Origin: Bacillota bacterium | GTDB lineage: Bacteria; Sysuimicrobiota; Sysuimicrobiia; Sysuimicrobiales; Segetimicrobiaceae | DNA length: 64,000 nucleotides | Reading direction: 5' to 3' | Assembly (NCBI GenBank): GCA_021324255.1 | Contig: JAJPJL010000063.1 | Coordinates: 29,217-93,216 of the forward strand | In this document: one piece after another, positions 33,088-46,411 of the stretch | Layout of the letters: every line of letters begins with the position of its first letter | How positions within the stretch are numbered: the first letter of the stretch is position 1 | Made by a program: the position numbers and the translations under genes | The notes under the pieces: generated by a model | Database searches by the model: none | Told to the model about the DNA's origin: nothing | Seen by the model: the letters and a program-made list of their open reading frames with translations, nothing else

Positions 33088-34847
33088 CCGAGGCGCTGCG
33101 CATCCTGATCGCCGATGACGAGCCGGTCATCCGGATGGGGCTCCGCACGATGCTGGAGGAGCACGACTACCAGGTCGTCGGGGAGGCCGGGGACGGCGAG
33201 GAGGCCGTCACGCTCGCCGGCAAGCTCGCGCCCGACCTGATCTTCATGGATATCAAGATGCCGGGGCTCGACGGCATCGCCGCGGCGTCGACGATCATGA
33301 CGCGCCAGCCGCGGCCGATCGTGCTCCTCACCGCGTGGAGCGAGCGCGACCTCGTGCAGCGCGCCCAGGAGGCGGGCGTGCTCGCCTACCTCGTCAAGCC
33401 GGTGCGGGAAGCGGAGCTCGTGCCCGTGATCGAGGTGGCGATGGCCCGGTTCGCGGAGTTGCGCGCACTGCAGCAGGAAGTGGGCAACCTCAAGGAGACG
33501 CTCGAGACGCGCAAGCTGGTGGACCGGGCGAAGGGCATCTTGATGCAGCGCGAGGGCATCGACGAGCAGGAGGCGTTCCTCCGGATCCAGCGTCAGAGCC
33601 GCAACACGCGCACGCCGATGCGCGACATCGCGCGCGCGATCCTGGTGTCGGACGAGATGCGGCAACACACGCCGGCCAGGCCCGCGGGCCGCATCGACAT
33701 CCGCACCCCGGCGGACCTCCTGCGCGTGCTGAGCGCGGTGCAGATGCTGCCCGGCGGCGCGGACCACGCCGACCTGGTGGTCTCCGGGGCGGAGCCGCTC
33801 GCCTATCTCCGCTTCAGCCCGGGACTCGACGTCACGCTCGAAGGGTACGTGGCCGCGCGCAGCCCGGAGGGCGAGTACGGGCTCGGCGTGGCGTTCGCCC
33901 TGACGCCGTCGCCGAGGGAGTCCAACGGCTCGGGCAGCGTGGCGTGCGTCATTCAAAACGCGATCCGGCCCGGGACGCTGGACGCCGGCGGCACCGCCCA
34001 CAGCCAGTACGGGCAGCTGCTCGACGAGGTCATCGGGACCCAACAGCGGGTGACGGTGACGGGGCTCCTGCGCCTTCTCCCGGACCACGCGTCCGGCGCG
34101 CACCCGTCGGTGCCGCGCCTGCTCGAGCTCCACCCCGTCCGGAGCGTGCGGACGGAGCGCGGCCTGACGTTCCCGCCGATTCCGCTCGACGCCCCGGGCG
34201 GCGCCGAGTGGACGCAGGTGGAGAGCGTGCACGCGATGCCGTTTCCGGACTTCCAGCCGTCCACGCGCGTGGCGTTTACCGGCGGCACCATGACGTTCCG
34301 CCATGCGCCCGTCACGGAGACCGCGTACGTGTACATGACCGGCCAGTTCTACGGTGGACGCAGCCGGTTCGTGGAGGGGAAGCCGTTTCTGTTCGCGTTC
34401 GGCGACGCCGCGCGGCGCATGCGGCTCACGGCCGTGACGATTCCCGACACGCCGGCGTACGACACCGTGCGGCGCTGGCTCTCCACGCCGCCGACCGGGC
34501 CGTTGACGATCGTGGGGCTGCGCGCCCTGCACCTCCCGGCCCTGTTCGCGCCAGGCGGCGGCAGGATCGAGGTGTTTTTGTGCCCCGTGTTCCGGATCCT
34601 GCCGGGGGCCGTCAAGGGCGCGGCCGTGCCGGCGCCGACGGCGCGGTTCGAGCTGGTGCCGGTCGGCGGACCGCCCGCCGAACCCGTACTCCCGCGCCGC
34701 GCGTCGGCAAAGGCTTCGGGGGCCGCGCCGCGGAAATCCGCGCGCCCGAAGCGATCGGCGCCGGGCAAACGGCGCGCGAAGCCGTCCGCCCGGCCCTCCG
34801 GGAAACGCACGGCCGCGTCGTCCGGCGCGCGCCGCAGAGCCCGGTAA
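33084..34847 (+). CDS. REC-ANTAR response regulator with novel C-terminal extension
   Basis: A 587-residue protein. Residues 1-120 are a receiver (DD 11-12, phospho-acceptor Asp56 in FMDIKMPG, Thr83, Lys105). Residues about 132-190 are an ANTAR RNA-binding domain (RKLVDRAKGILMQREGIDEQEAFLRIQRQS). Known ANTAR regulators end here. This one goes on for about 350 residues with no family that I recognise, apparently beta-rich. Two places look like degenerate copies of one unit (VTVTGLLRLLP with LLELHPVRSV; LTIVGLRALHLP with EVFLCPVFRI). A Lys/Arg/Ala/Pro-rich tail (about 540-587, PKRSAPGKRRAKPS) resembles nucleic-acid-binding histone H1-like tails. The glnA leader just downstream holds an ANTAR-like double hairpin. 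Confidence 0.88.
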   Translation: MTEALRILIADDEPVIRMGLRTMLEEHDYQVVGEAGDGEEAVTLAGKLAPDLIFMDIKMPGLDGIAAASTIMTRQPRPIVLLTAWSERDLVQRAQEAGVLAYLVKPVREAELVPVIEVAMARFAELRALQQEVGNLKETLETRKLVDRAKGILMQREGIDEQEAFLRIQRQSRNTRTPMRDIARAILVSDEMRQHTPARPAGRIDIRTPADLLRVLSAVQMLPGGADHADLVVSGAEPLAYLRFSPGLDVTLEGYVAARSPEGEYGLGVAFALTPSPRESNGSGSVACVIQNAIRPGTLDAGGTAHSQYGQLLDEVIGTQQRVTVTGLLRLLPDHASGAHPSVPRLLELHPVRSVRTERGLTFPPIPLDAPGGAEWTQVESVHAMPFPDFQPSTRVAFTGGTMTFRHAPVTETAYVYMTGQFYGGRSRFVEGKPFLFAFGDAARRMRLTAVTIPDTPAYDTVRRWLSTPPTGPLTIVGLRALHLPALFAPGGGRIEVFLCPVFRILPGAVKGAAVPAPTARFELVPVGGPPAEPVLPRRASAKASGAAPRKSARPKRSAPGKRRAKPSARPSGKRTAASSGARRRAR

Positions 34848-34871
34848 GCGCCGCCGCGCTGCAAGGCCCGG

Positions 34872-34901
34872 TTGACGGCGGGGTGCCCACCGTGGTATAA
34901 G
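34872..34901 (+). promoter_or_regulatory. glnA promoter
   Basis: TTGACG (34872-34877), 18-base spacer, TATAAG (34896-34901). Transcription would begin about 34908, right at the foot of the first leader hairpin. Confidence 0.75.
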
Positions 34902-34908
34902 ATACGCA

Positions 34909-34972
34909 GGTACTAAGATGTACCGAGGGCCTGGACGCCCTCCGAGCGGATGCTCGGAGGGCGTTTTTCTTT
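34909..34972 (+). promoter_or_regulatory. Double hexaloop attenuator in the glnA leader (putative ANTAR target)
   Basis: P1: GGTAC-TAAGAT-GTACC (34909-34924), 5 bp with a 6-base loop. P2: GAGGGC-CTGGAC-GCCCTC (34925-34942), 6 bp with a 6-base loop, no spacer between. The right arm of P2 is also the left arm of a perfect 12-bp terminator (34936-34963, loop GGAT) followed by TTTTTCTTT, so P2 and the terminator exclude each other. This is the layout of known ANTAR antitermination leaders. Both loops have G at position 4; neither has the A at position 1 found in studied targets. The preceding gene encodes an ANTAR protein. Confidence 0.8.
34936..34972 (+). terminator. Intrinsic terminator in the glnA leader
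   Basis: CGCCCTCCGAGC and GCTCGGAGGGCG form a perfect 12-bp stem with a 4-base loop, followed by TTTTTCTTT. It lies 50 bases before glnA. Unless disabled, it would stop transcription from both the local promoter and upstream readthrough. Confidence 0.92.
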
Positions 34973-35022
34973 GGCGCCTCGGCAACACGGAAGCGTCCCC
35001 GGCGGGGACCTGGAGGTGCACG

Positions 35023-36465
35023 ATGGCCGGCAAGGACATGACTGCGCAGGACGTGATCGCCTACATCAAGGATCGCGGCATCAAGATGGTCGATCTCAAG
35101 TTCGTGGATGTCCCCGGCACGTGGCAGCACGCGACGATTCCGGCCAGCCAGGTCGACGACAAGACGTTCAAGCGGGGCATCGGGTTCGACGGCAGCAGCA
35201 TCCGCGGTTTCCAGGCGATCGAAGAGAGCGACATGATCCTGATGCCCGATCCGGCCACGGCGCGCCCCGACCCGTTCACCGAGATCCCGACGCTCTCGAT
35301 CATCTGCAACGTCTTCGATCCGTCGACCGGCAAGCCGTATACCCGCGACCCCCGGCACGTGGCGCAAAAGGCGGAAGACTACCTGAGGCAGTCCGGCGTC
35401 GCCGACACGAGCTACTGGGGACCCGAGGCGGAGTTCTTCGTCTTCAGCAACGTGCAGTACGAAGTGCTGCCGCACCGGGCGGGATACAGCATAGACTCGC
35501 CCGAGGGCATCTGGAACACCGGCCAGCCGGGGCTGGGGCACCGGATCCGCTCCAAGGAAGGCTACTTCCCGGTCGCGCCGGCGGACACGCTGCTGGATCT
35601 GCGCAGCGAGATGGCGCTGCAGATGGAATCCTGGGGCATCGAGGTGGAGATGCAGCACCACGAGGTCGCGTCGGCGGGGCAGTGCGAGATCGACATCAAG
35701 TACAACACGCTCGCCCGGATGGCCGACAGCCTCATGAGCTACAAGTACATCGTGAAGAACGTCGCGCGCCGTCACGGGATGACCGCGACGTTCATGCCGA
35801 AGCCGCTGTTCGGCGACAACGGGACCGGGATGCACGTGCACCAGAGCCTCTGGAAGGGCGGCGCCAATCTCTTCTACAGCGAGGGCGGCTACGCCGAATT
35901 GAGTACGGAGGCGCTCCACTACATCGGCGGGCTCCTGACGCACGTCAACGCGCTGCTCGCGCTCTGCGCGTGCACCACGAACTCGTACCGGCGGCTGGTG
36001 CCGCACTTCGAGGCCCCGGTGAACATCGCGTTCAGCAAGCGCAACCGAAGCGCGGCGGTGCGCATCCCGATGTACTTCACGGGGCCGGCCGCGGCGTCCA
36101 GCAAGCGCATCGAGTTCCGTTGCCCCGACGCCACCTGCAATCCGTACCTGGCCTTCGCCGCGATGCTCATGGCCGGTCTCGACGGCGTGAAGCGCAAGAT
36201 CGATCCCACGAAGGCGGGGTTCGGACCGCTCGACAAGAACATCTACGAGTTGCCGGCCGAGGACGCCGCGAAGATCAAGAGCGTGCCGGGCTCGCTCGAC
36301 GCGTCGCTGGCGGCGCTGGAGGCCGACCACGAGTTCCTGCTGGAAGGCGACGTCTTTACCCGCGATCTCCTCGACACGTGGATCGATTACAAGCGCACGC
36401 GCGAGGTGCAGGAAGTCAACATCCGTCCGGTGCCCCACGAGTTCTACCTGTACTACGACGTGTAG
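35023..36465 (+). CDS. glnA: Glutamine synthetase type I
   Basis: A 480-residue GSI that condenses ammonia and glutamate with ATP, the central step of nitrogen assimilation. It shows the beta-grasp start (DLKFVDVPGTWQH), GFDGSSIRGF, the metal-site segment PEAEFFVF, KPLFGDNGTGMHVHQS, NRSAAVRIP and the terminal region. A Tyr in DKNIYELP is at the place adenylylated in GSI-beta enzymes, so adenylylation is possible. The ATG at 35023 is preceded by GGAGG. Control appears to be by transcription attenuation through the kinase and ANTAR protein encoded upstream. Confidence 0.96.
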   Translation: MAGKDMTAQDVIAYIKDRGIKMVDLKFVDVPGTWQHATIPASQVDDKTFKRGIGFDGSSIRGFQAIEESDMILMPDPATARPDPFTEIPTLSIICNVFDPSTGKPYTRDPRHVAQKAEDYLRQSGVADTSYWGPEAEFFVFSNVQYEVLPHRAGYSIDSPEGIWNTGQPGLGHRIRSKEGYFPVAPADTLLDLRSEMALQMESWGIEVEMQHHEVASAGQCEIDIKYNTLARMADSLMSYKYIVKNVARRHGMTATFMPKPLFGDNGTGMHVHQSLWKGGANLFYSEGGYAELSTEALHYIGGLLTHVNALLALCACTTNSYRRLVPHFEAPVNIAFSKRNRSAAVRIPMYFTGPAAASSKRIEFRCPDATCNPYLAFAAMLMAGLDGVKRKIDPTKAGFGPLDKNIYELPAEDAAKIKSVPGSLDASLAALEADHEFLLEGDVFTRDLLDTWIDYKRTREVQEVNIRPVPHEFYLYYDV

Positions 36466-36500
36466 ATCGGCGCCACACCGGGCCCCCTCCCGGACGCACG

Positions 36501-36538
36501 CGCTGCGGCCCCGCCCGATGCCCGGCGGGGCCGCAGCG
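36501..36538. terminator. Bidirectional hairpin terminator between glnA and the YcaQ-like gene
   Basis: Perfect 15-bp stem CGCTGCGGCCCCGCC/GGCGGGGCCGCAGCG with an 8-base loop, between two convergent genes. No T-run on either side, so termination may need Rho or rely on the very stable stem. Confidence 0.65.
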
Positions 36539-36555
36539 TCCCGGCGCGCCCGCCG

Positions 36556-37767
36556 CTACACTCGGAGCCGCGACGGCTCCGTGCGCTCCACGTCCACGTC
36601 ACGGACGCCGTGGAACCGGGCAAATGCATCCAGGCCGGCCGCGAGTCTTCGGCGCAACTCACGGGTCACCGCCACATCCGGCTCGAGGTGCAGCAGGCGG
36701 ATGACGAGGCGCCCGCGGGCGCGGTCCAGGCGCGGGTCGATCCGGCCGACGAGGCGCGAGCCGACGAGGATCGGCATGGCGTAGTGCCCGTACCGCCGCC
36801 GCGTGACCGGAAGATATTGCTCCCACGAGTACCGAAAGCCGAACACGTCGGCGACCCGCTCGCGGCGCCAGAGAAGATTGTCAAGCGGCGGCAAGAAGCG
36901 TACGCCCGCGCGATCGACGGCGTCGTCCTGCGCCGCGCGGTCCCACCGGCGGAGCGCCGGGATGTCCTCGGCCAGGGCAAAATACCGCCGCGACACGCCG
37001 GGGATCTGGAGCGGGACGAGCGTCCCCGCACGCAGCCGCCGGCGGATCGCCGCGGCGCGTCCCGCGGCGCCGAGCGCGCGCCAGCCGAACCTGGCGTCCG
37101 ATCCGTCGGCGATGCGATACGCGCGGAGGTACATGTCGAGAAGCCCCTCGTCGGCGTCCTCCGTCGCAATCGCCCCGGCGTCGCGAAGCAGAGACGCCGG
37201 GATGGCGCGCTCGGGGAGATCGAAGGACCGCTCGGCGCCGTCGCGCCGGGCGACCACGAGCGCGCCCGTGCGGAACAGCAGCGTGAGCGCGTGCGACGTC
37301 GCCTTGGTGCGGGCCTCGGCGCCGTCCCAGTAACCCCGCAGGCGCTCGGGAGACACGAACTCGCGCGCCGCCAGCGGACCGCCGGCCTCGAGCGCGGCGA
37401 ACATCCGGCGCACAATCGGCCGGAGCGGCCGCAACTCGGCGGCGAGCCGCCGCCGGAAGCGCCGCCGCGTGCCCTCGAACAGCGGGAACCGCTCGATGGG
37501 CAGGATGCACGCGGCATTGGCCCAGTATTCGAACACCGCGCCCTGCCCGCGGAGCACCTCCAGGCTGCGCGGGTCGTAACCCGGAACGCGCGCGGCGAGC
37601 ACCAGGTGCTGATTGCGCTCGACGACGGCCACCGGGTCGAGCTGCACGCACTCCAGCCGCCGGATCGCGACGAGCGCGGCCGGGGCCCCGGTACCCGCCG
37701 GCCACTCCCGGGCGGCGCCGAGCCCTTGCCGCGAGAGCAGAAACCTGGCCACCCCGGACGGGCTCAC
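36556..37767 (-). CDS. YcaQ/AlkZ-like DNA glycosylase-family protein
   Basis: A 403-residue protein of the HTH_42 family, made of winged-helix units. AlkZ in Streptomyces unhooks DNA crosslinks using a Q-x-Q motif. Here the same place reads QLD (in RLECVQLDPVAVVERNQHLVL), which is the variant I associate with the YcaQ-like branch. The RRERVADVFGFRYSWEQYLPVTRRRYGHYAMPIL and RIDPRLDR segments are typical. It could repair alkylated or crosslinked bases. The start is taken as GTG 37767; TTG 37773 is possible. It diverges from nadE. Confidence 0.8.
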   Translation of the reverse strand: MSPSGVARFLLSRQGLGAAREWPAGTGAPAALVAIRRLECVQLDPVAVVERNQHLVLAARVPGYDPRSLEVLRGQGAVFEYWANAACILPIERFPLFEGTRRRFRRRLAAELRPLRPIVRRMFAALEAGGPLAAREFVSPERLRGYWDGAEARTKATSHALTLLFRTGALVVARRDGAERSFDLPERAIPASLLRDAGAIATEDADEGLLDMYLRAYRIADGSDARFGWRALGAAGRAAAIRRRLRAGTLVPLQIPGVSRRYFALAEDIPALRRWDRAAQDDAVDRAGVRFLPPLDNLLWRRERVADVFGFRYSWEQYLPVTRRRYGHYAMPILVGSRLVGRIDPRLDRARGRLVIRLLHLEPDVAVTRELRRRLAAGLDAFARFHGVRDVDVERTEPSRLRV

Positions 37768-37877
37768 GACCAACGGCGCGCGCACAGAACGGCCGATTCC
37801 ATGGCGGCAAGAGCGCTTCCTCGTCGCGATGCGCGTCCACGCGCCCCGGCCGCCGCGGGAACGGACACGGGACGGTG

Positions 37878-37883
37878 TATAAT
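37878..37883 (+). promoter_or_regulatory. nadE promoter -10
   Basis: A perfect TATAAT, preceded by GGTG, lies 40 bases before the nadE ATG. No convincing -35 hexamer is seen 17 bases upstream. Confidence 0.6.
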
Positions 37884-37922
37884 GAACGCGGGCGGAGCGC
37901 GCCGTCGCTCCGGGAGGACCGC

Positions 37923-39689
37923 ATGGCACCGCGATTCCGGGTCGCGATGGCCCAAATCAATACGACCGTCGGGGATTTCGACGGCAACACGCGCAAGATC
38001 ATTGCGCGCTTGGAGGAAGCCCAGGCGCTCGGCGCCGACGTGGTCTCGTTCCCCGAGCTCGCCGTCCCCGGGTATCCGCCCGAGGACCTGCTCATCAAAA
38101 CCGACTTCATCGACGAGAATCTTCGCTGCCTCGAGGAGATCGCCCGGCACGCGGCCGAGACGGCCGCGGTCGTGGGCTTTGCGGATTCCGGCGACCATCT
38201 GTACAACGCCGCGGGCGTGCTGTACCAGGGCCGCATCGCCGGCGTCTACCGCAAGATGCGCCTGCCGAACTACGGCGTGTTCGACGAGAAGCGGTATTTC
38301 CAGCCCGGGAGCGACGCGCCGGTCTACGTCATCCACGGCGTGCCCGTCGGCGTCTCCATCTGCGAGGATGTCTGGGCGCCGGGCGGCCCGCTGCTGGCCC
38401 AGGCGCTCGCCGGCGCACTGATCGCCGTCAACATCAACGGATCCCCGTACTCCGCGGGCAAGTGGCGCGTCCGGGAGGAGATGCTGCGGACGCGCGCCCG
38501 CGACTACGCGATCGCGCTGGCCTACAACAATCTCGTCGGCGGGCAGGACGAGCTCGTCTTCGACGGACTGGGCGTGGTCGTCGACCCGGCCGGGACGGTC
38601 GTGGCCCGCGGACCCGCGTTCGAAGAAGCGCTCGTCGTCGCGGACATCGACGTCGATGCCATCCGCAGCATTCGCCGCTACAATCCGATCCGCACGACGG
38701 ACGCCCTGCGCGACGAAGGGATCCGGGCGCCGAGCTATACGCTCGCCACCGCCGGAACGCCGGCGTCGCGGCCGCCGCTGGGACGGGCCCCGCTGCTCGC
38801 GCCGCCGGACGATCTCGAGGAAGTGTACCGGGCGCTCGTCCTCGGCACGCGGGACTACGTCCGCAAGAATGGATTTCGCGACGTGTTGGTGGGGCTGAGC
38901 GGCGGCGTCGATTCTTCCCTCGTCGCGTGCATCGCGGCGGATGCGCTCGGCCCCGAGGCCGTACACGGCGTGCTGATGCCGTCGCGGTTTACGTCCGATG
39001 AGAGCCGGCGATACGCGTCGGCGCTCGGCGGGGCGCTCGGGATCCGCCTGCTCGATCTCCCGATCGACCCGATCGTGACCGGCTATGAGACCGCCCTCGC
39101 CGGCGCGTTCCACGGGCGTGCGCGCGATATCACCGAGGAGAACCTGCAGGCCAGAACGCGCGGGAACCTCTTGATGGCCCTCTCCAACAAGTTCGGGTGG
39201 CTCGTGCTGACGACCGGCAACAAGAGCGAGATGAGCGTCGGTTATGCGACGCTGTACGGCGACATGGCCGGCGGGTTCGCGGTCCTCAAGGACGTGCCAA
39301 AGACCCTCCTGTATCGCTTGGCGCGCTGGCGGAACGCGCAGGCAGGACGCGACCTTGTGCCCCAGGGCGTGATCGACCGCCCGCCCACCGCGGAATTGCG
39401 CGAGCTCCAAACCGATCAGGACAGCCTGCCGTCGTACGACGTGCTCGACCAGATCCTGGAGCGCTACGTCCAGGAGGACCGCTCGGCGGCCGAGATCGTG
39501 CACGACGGGTTCGACCCCGAGATCGTCGCGCGGGTCATCGCGATGGTGGACCGCAGCGAGTACAAGCGCCGCCAGGCGCCGCCGGGCGTCAAGATCACGC
39601 CGAAAGCATTCGGCAAAGACCGGCGGCTCCCGATCACGAACCGCTACCGAGGACGACGCGCCCCGGCCGCTCCGCCGCGCGCGCCCTAA
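37923..39689 (+). CDS. nadE: Glutamine-dependent NAD+ synthetase
   Basis: A 588-residue two-domain enzyme that amidates nicotinic acid adenine dinucleotide to NAD+. The N-terminal nitrilase-type glutaminase has the triad Glu45 (FPELAVPG), Lys111 (RKMRLPNYG) and Cys147 (SICEDVW). The C-terminal synthetase has the PP-loop GLSGGVDSSLVACI and the TTGNKSEMSVGYATLYGDMAGGFAV segment. The ATG at 37923 is preceded by GGGAGG. The glutaminase domain depends on glutamine, linking it in function to glnA upstream. Confidence 0.95.
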   Translation: MAPRFRVAMAQINTTVGDFDGNTRKIIARLEEAQALGADVVSFPELAVPGYPPEDLLIKTDFIDENLRCLEEIARHAAETAAVVGFADSGDHLYNAAGVLYQGRIAGVYRKMRLPNYGVFDEKRYFQPGSDAPVYVIHGVPVGVSICEDVWAPGGPLLAQALAGALIAVNINGSPYSAGKWRVREEMLRTRARDYAIALAYNNLVGGQDELVFDGLGVVVDPAGTVVARGPAFEEALVVADIDVDAIRSIRRYNPIRTTDALRDEGIRAPSYTLATAGTPASRPPLGRAPLLAPPDDLEEVYRALVLGTRDYVRKNGFRDVLVGLSGGVDSSLVACIAADALGPEAVHGVLMPSRFTSDESRRYASALGGALGIRLLDLPIDPIVTGYETALAGAFHGRARDITEENLQARTRGNLLMALSNKFGWLVLTTGNKSEMSVGYATLYGDMAGGFAVLKDVPKTLLYRLARWRNAQAGRDLVPQGVIDRPPTAELRELQTDQDSLPSYDVLDQILERYVQEDRSAAEIVHDGFDPEIVARVIAMVDRSEYKRRQAPPGVKITPKAFGKDRRLPITNRYRGRRAPAAPPRAP

Positions 39690-39718
39690 GGCCGGACGGC
39701 GACCGCGCGCCGGGGCGG

Positions 39719-39739
39719 CGCCGCGCCCGGGGCGCGGCG
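39719..39739. terminator. GC hairpin between nadE and mfd
   Basis: A 9-bp stem CGCCGCGCC/GGCGCGGCG with a 3-base loop lies just after nadE and directly before the mfd promoter. There is no T-run, so it is only a possible transcript end. Confidence 0.4.
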
Positions 39740-39745
39740 GCCGTG

Positions 39746-39775
39746 TTGACGCATTTTCCGGGTGTCCCGTACAAT
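39746..39775 (+). promoter_or_regulatory. mfd promoter
   Basis: TTGACG (39746-39751), 18-base spacer, TACAAT (39770-39775). The start of transcription would fall about 12 bases before the ATG, with GGAGG in this very short leader. Confidence 0.75.
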
Positions 39776-39793
39776 AACCGCGGAGGATTTGGC

Positions 39794-43221
<3,428 letters not shown>

Positions 43222-43222
<1 letters not shown>

Positions 43223-44008
43223 TGGATCAAGGCCGGCGCGGGTTCGCGGACCTCGTTGCGATCATGGCGCGCCTTCGAGGGCCGGGCGGCTGTCCGTGGG
43301 ATCGCGAACAAACCCACGCATCGCTGCGCCCCTACCTGCTGGAAGAGGCGTACGAGACGCTCGAGGCGATCGACGCCGGTGACGCGCGCCGCCTCCGCGA
43401 GGAACTCGGCGACCTCCTCCTCCAGGTCGTCTTTCACGCGCAGATGGCGGCGGAGACCGGGGCCTTCACGATTGATCATGTCGTCGCGGAGCTCTCGGAC
43501 AAGCTGATCCGGCGCCACCCTCACGTCTTCGCCGCCGAAGACGCCGCCACCGCGGACGCCGTGCTCAAGCGCTGGGAGACGATCAAAGCGTCCGAGCGGC
43601 CGCGGGACGAGCGAGGCGGTGCGCGCGCCGGCCACGCGGACGGCGCGCTCGGCGGACTACCACGCACGTTGCCCGCGCTGGCCCTGGCCCAGCAAATGCA
43701 GGCGCGCGCGGCAAGGGCGGGGTTCGAGTGGACGGGGTGGCCGGAAGCGGCCGCCAAGGCACGCGAAGAGCTCGACGAGCTCGAGCGCGCGCGGGCGGAG
43801 GGGCCCGCGGACCGCGTCGCGGATGAGCTCGGGGACCTGCTGTTCGCCATGGCCGGGCTGTCGCGGCTGCTCGCGGTCGATGGCGAGCAGGCCCTCAGGG
43901 CCGCGTGCGAGCGGTTTCGCGAACGGTTCGCCCGCCTGGAACGGGCTGTCCGCGCAACCGGACGGTCGCTGGCCGACTGCGGGCCGGACGAGCTCCGGGC
44001 CTTTTGGC

Positions 44009-44022
<14 letters not shown>
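43222..44022 (+). CDS. mazG: Nucleoside triphosphate pyrophosphohydrolase MazG
   Basis: A 266-residue housecleaning enzyme with two MazG domains that splits (d)NTPs, including damaged ones, to monophosphates. The N-terminal domain has GGCPWDREQTHASLRPYLLEEAYETLEAID and LREELGDLLLQVVFHA, carrying the EExxE..ExxD magnesium site. The second copy has AREELDELERA and VADELGDLLFA. It overlaps mfd by one base and the S4 gene by 14. The order mfd-mazG-rqcP is as in Bacillus. Confidence 0.94.
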
Positions 44023-45576
<1,554 letters not shown>

Positions 45577-45658
45577 CGCAACGCCCCCGGGAGATCCTGC
45601 GCCGGGGTGACGGGCGCGGGAAGGAAAGACGGCCGGCATCCAGAAAGTCACGACGGCT

Positions 45659-46411
45659 ATGGCCATCGGTCGCCGCACGGGAGGGGCGCCGAGGTGGATC
45701 CGGCTCGTTGCGGGATGCACGGCGGCGGCCCTCCTACTCGTACTCACGGTCGTCTACGCGCTGACCACGATCCACGTGCGGTCGGCGCTCGCCCGCTTTA
45801 GCCGCGGGGACGCGCCCTCGCGCCCCGTCCATAACATCCCCTACGCCGAGCTCATCAATCGAACGGCCGGCGCGCACCACGTCAACCCGGCGGTCGTAGC
45901 CGCGGTGGTGGCCGCCGAGAGCGGGTTCAACCCCGCGGCGCGCTCGCGCCGCGGGGCGTACGGGCTCATGCAGGTACTCCCCGCTACCTGGCGTGACGTC
46001 GGCCCCAAGACCTCGTGCGCGCCCGAGACGGCACGGCTCACGACGCCGCCGTGCATGGACGATCCCGGGGCGAATCTCGACGTCGGGGTGACGTACCTGG
46101 AGCGGCTCATCCGGCGGTTCGACGGCAACTTGCTCCTGGCGCTCGCGGCCTACAACGCCGGCGCCGAGACGGTCGCGCGGACCCGGGGCGTCCCCCCATA
46201 CCCCGAGACGGCGCGTTATCTGCGCCAGGTGGCGCTGGCGTGGTTCCAACTGCAGCGCGACGGCACGCTGACGCCGTTCTGGCGCGGCGTCCTTCGCTCG
46301 TTCGACGCCTGGCAGCGGGCGCGCGCGGCACTGCTCGGGGGTCGCGCCGCGCACGCGCTCCCCGCGGTGTGGGCCGGCCCGCTCGACGTCGCACGGGCGG
46401 GGTTGCCGTGA
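45659..46411 (+). CDS. Membrane-anchored SLT-type lytic transglycosylase
   Basis: A 250-residue protein with one N-terminal membrane segment (IRLVAGCTAAALLLVLTVVYAL) and an extracellular lysozyme-like SLT domain. Catalytic Glu is in AAVVAAESGFNPAARSRRGAYGLMQVLP, with LAAYNAGAETVAR near the end. It would cut glycan strands to 1,6-anhydro ends. The next gene is divIC-like and overlaps by one base, which suggests a role in septal wall turnover (inference). Confidence 0.88.
   Translation: MAIGRRTGGAPRWIRLVAGCTAAALLLVLTVVYALTTIHVRSALARFSRGDAPSRPVHNIPYAELINRTAGAHHVNPAVVAAVVAAESGFNPAARSRRGAYGLMQVLPATWRDVGPKTSCAPETARLTTPPCMDDPGANLDVGVTYLERLIRRFDGNLLLALAAYNAGAETVARTRGVPPYPETARYLRQVALAWFQLQRDGTLTPFWRGVLRSFDAWQRARAALLGGRAAHALPAVWAGPLDVARAGLP

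Noticed and set aside
34918-35022. Possible N-terminal extension of glnA or leader peptide starting at ATG 34918
   Set aside because: The frame is open through the attenuator, but it has no ribosome site. The family start and a GGAGG site are at 35023, and the region is better explained by RNA structure.
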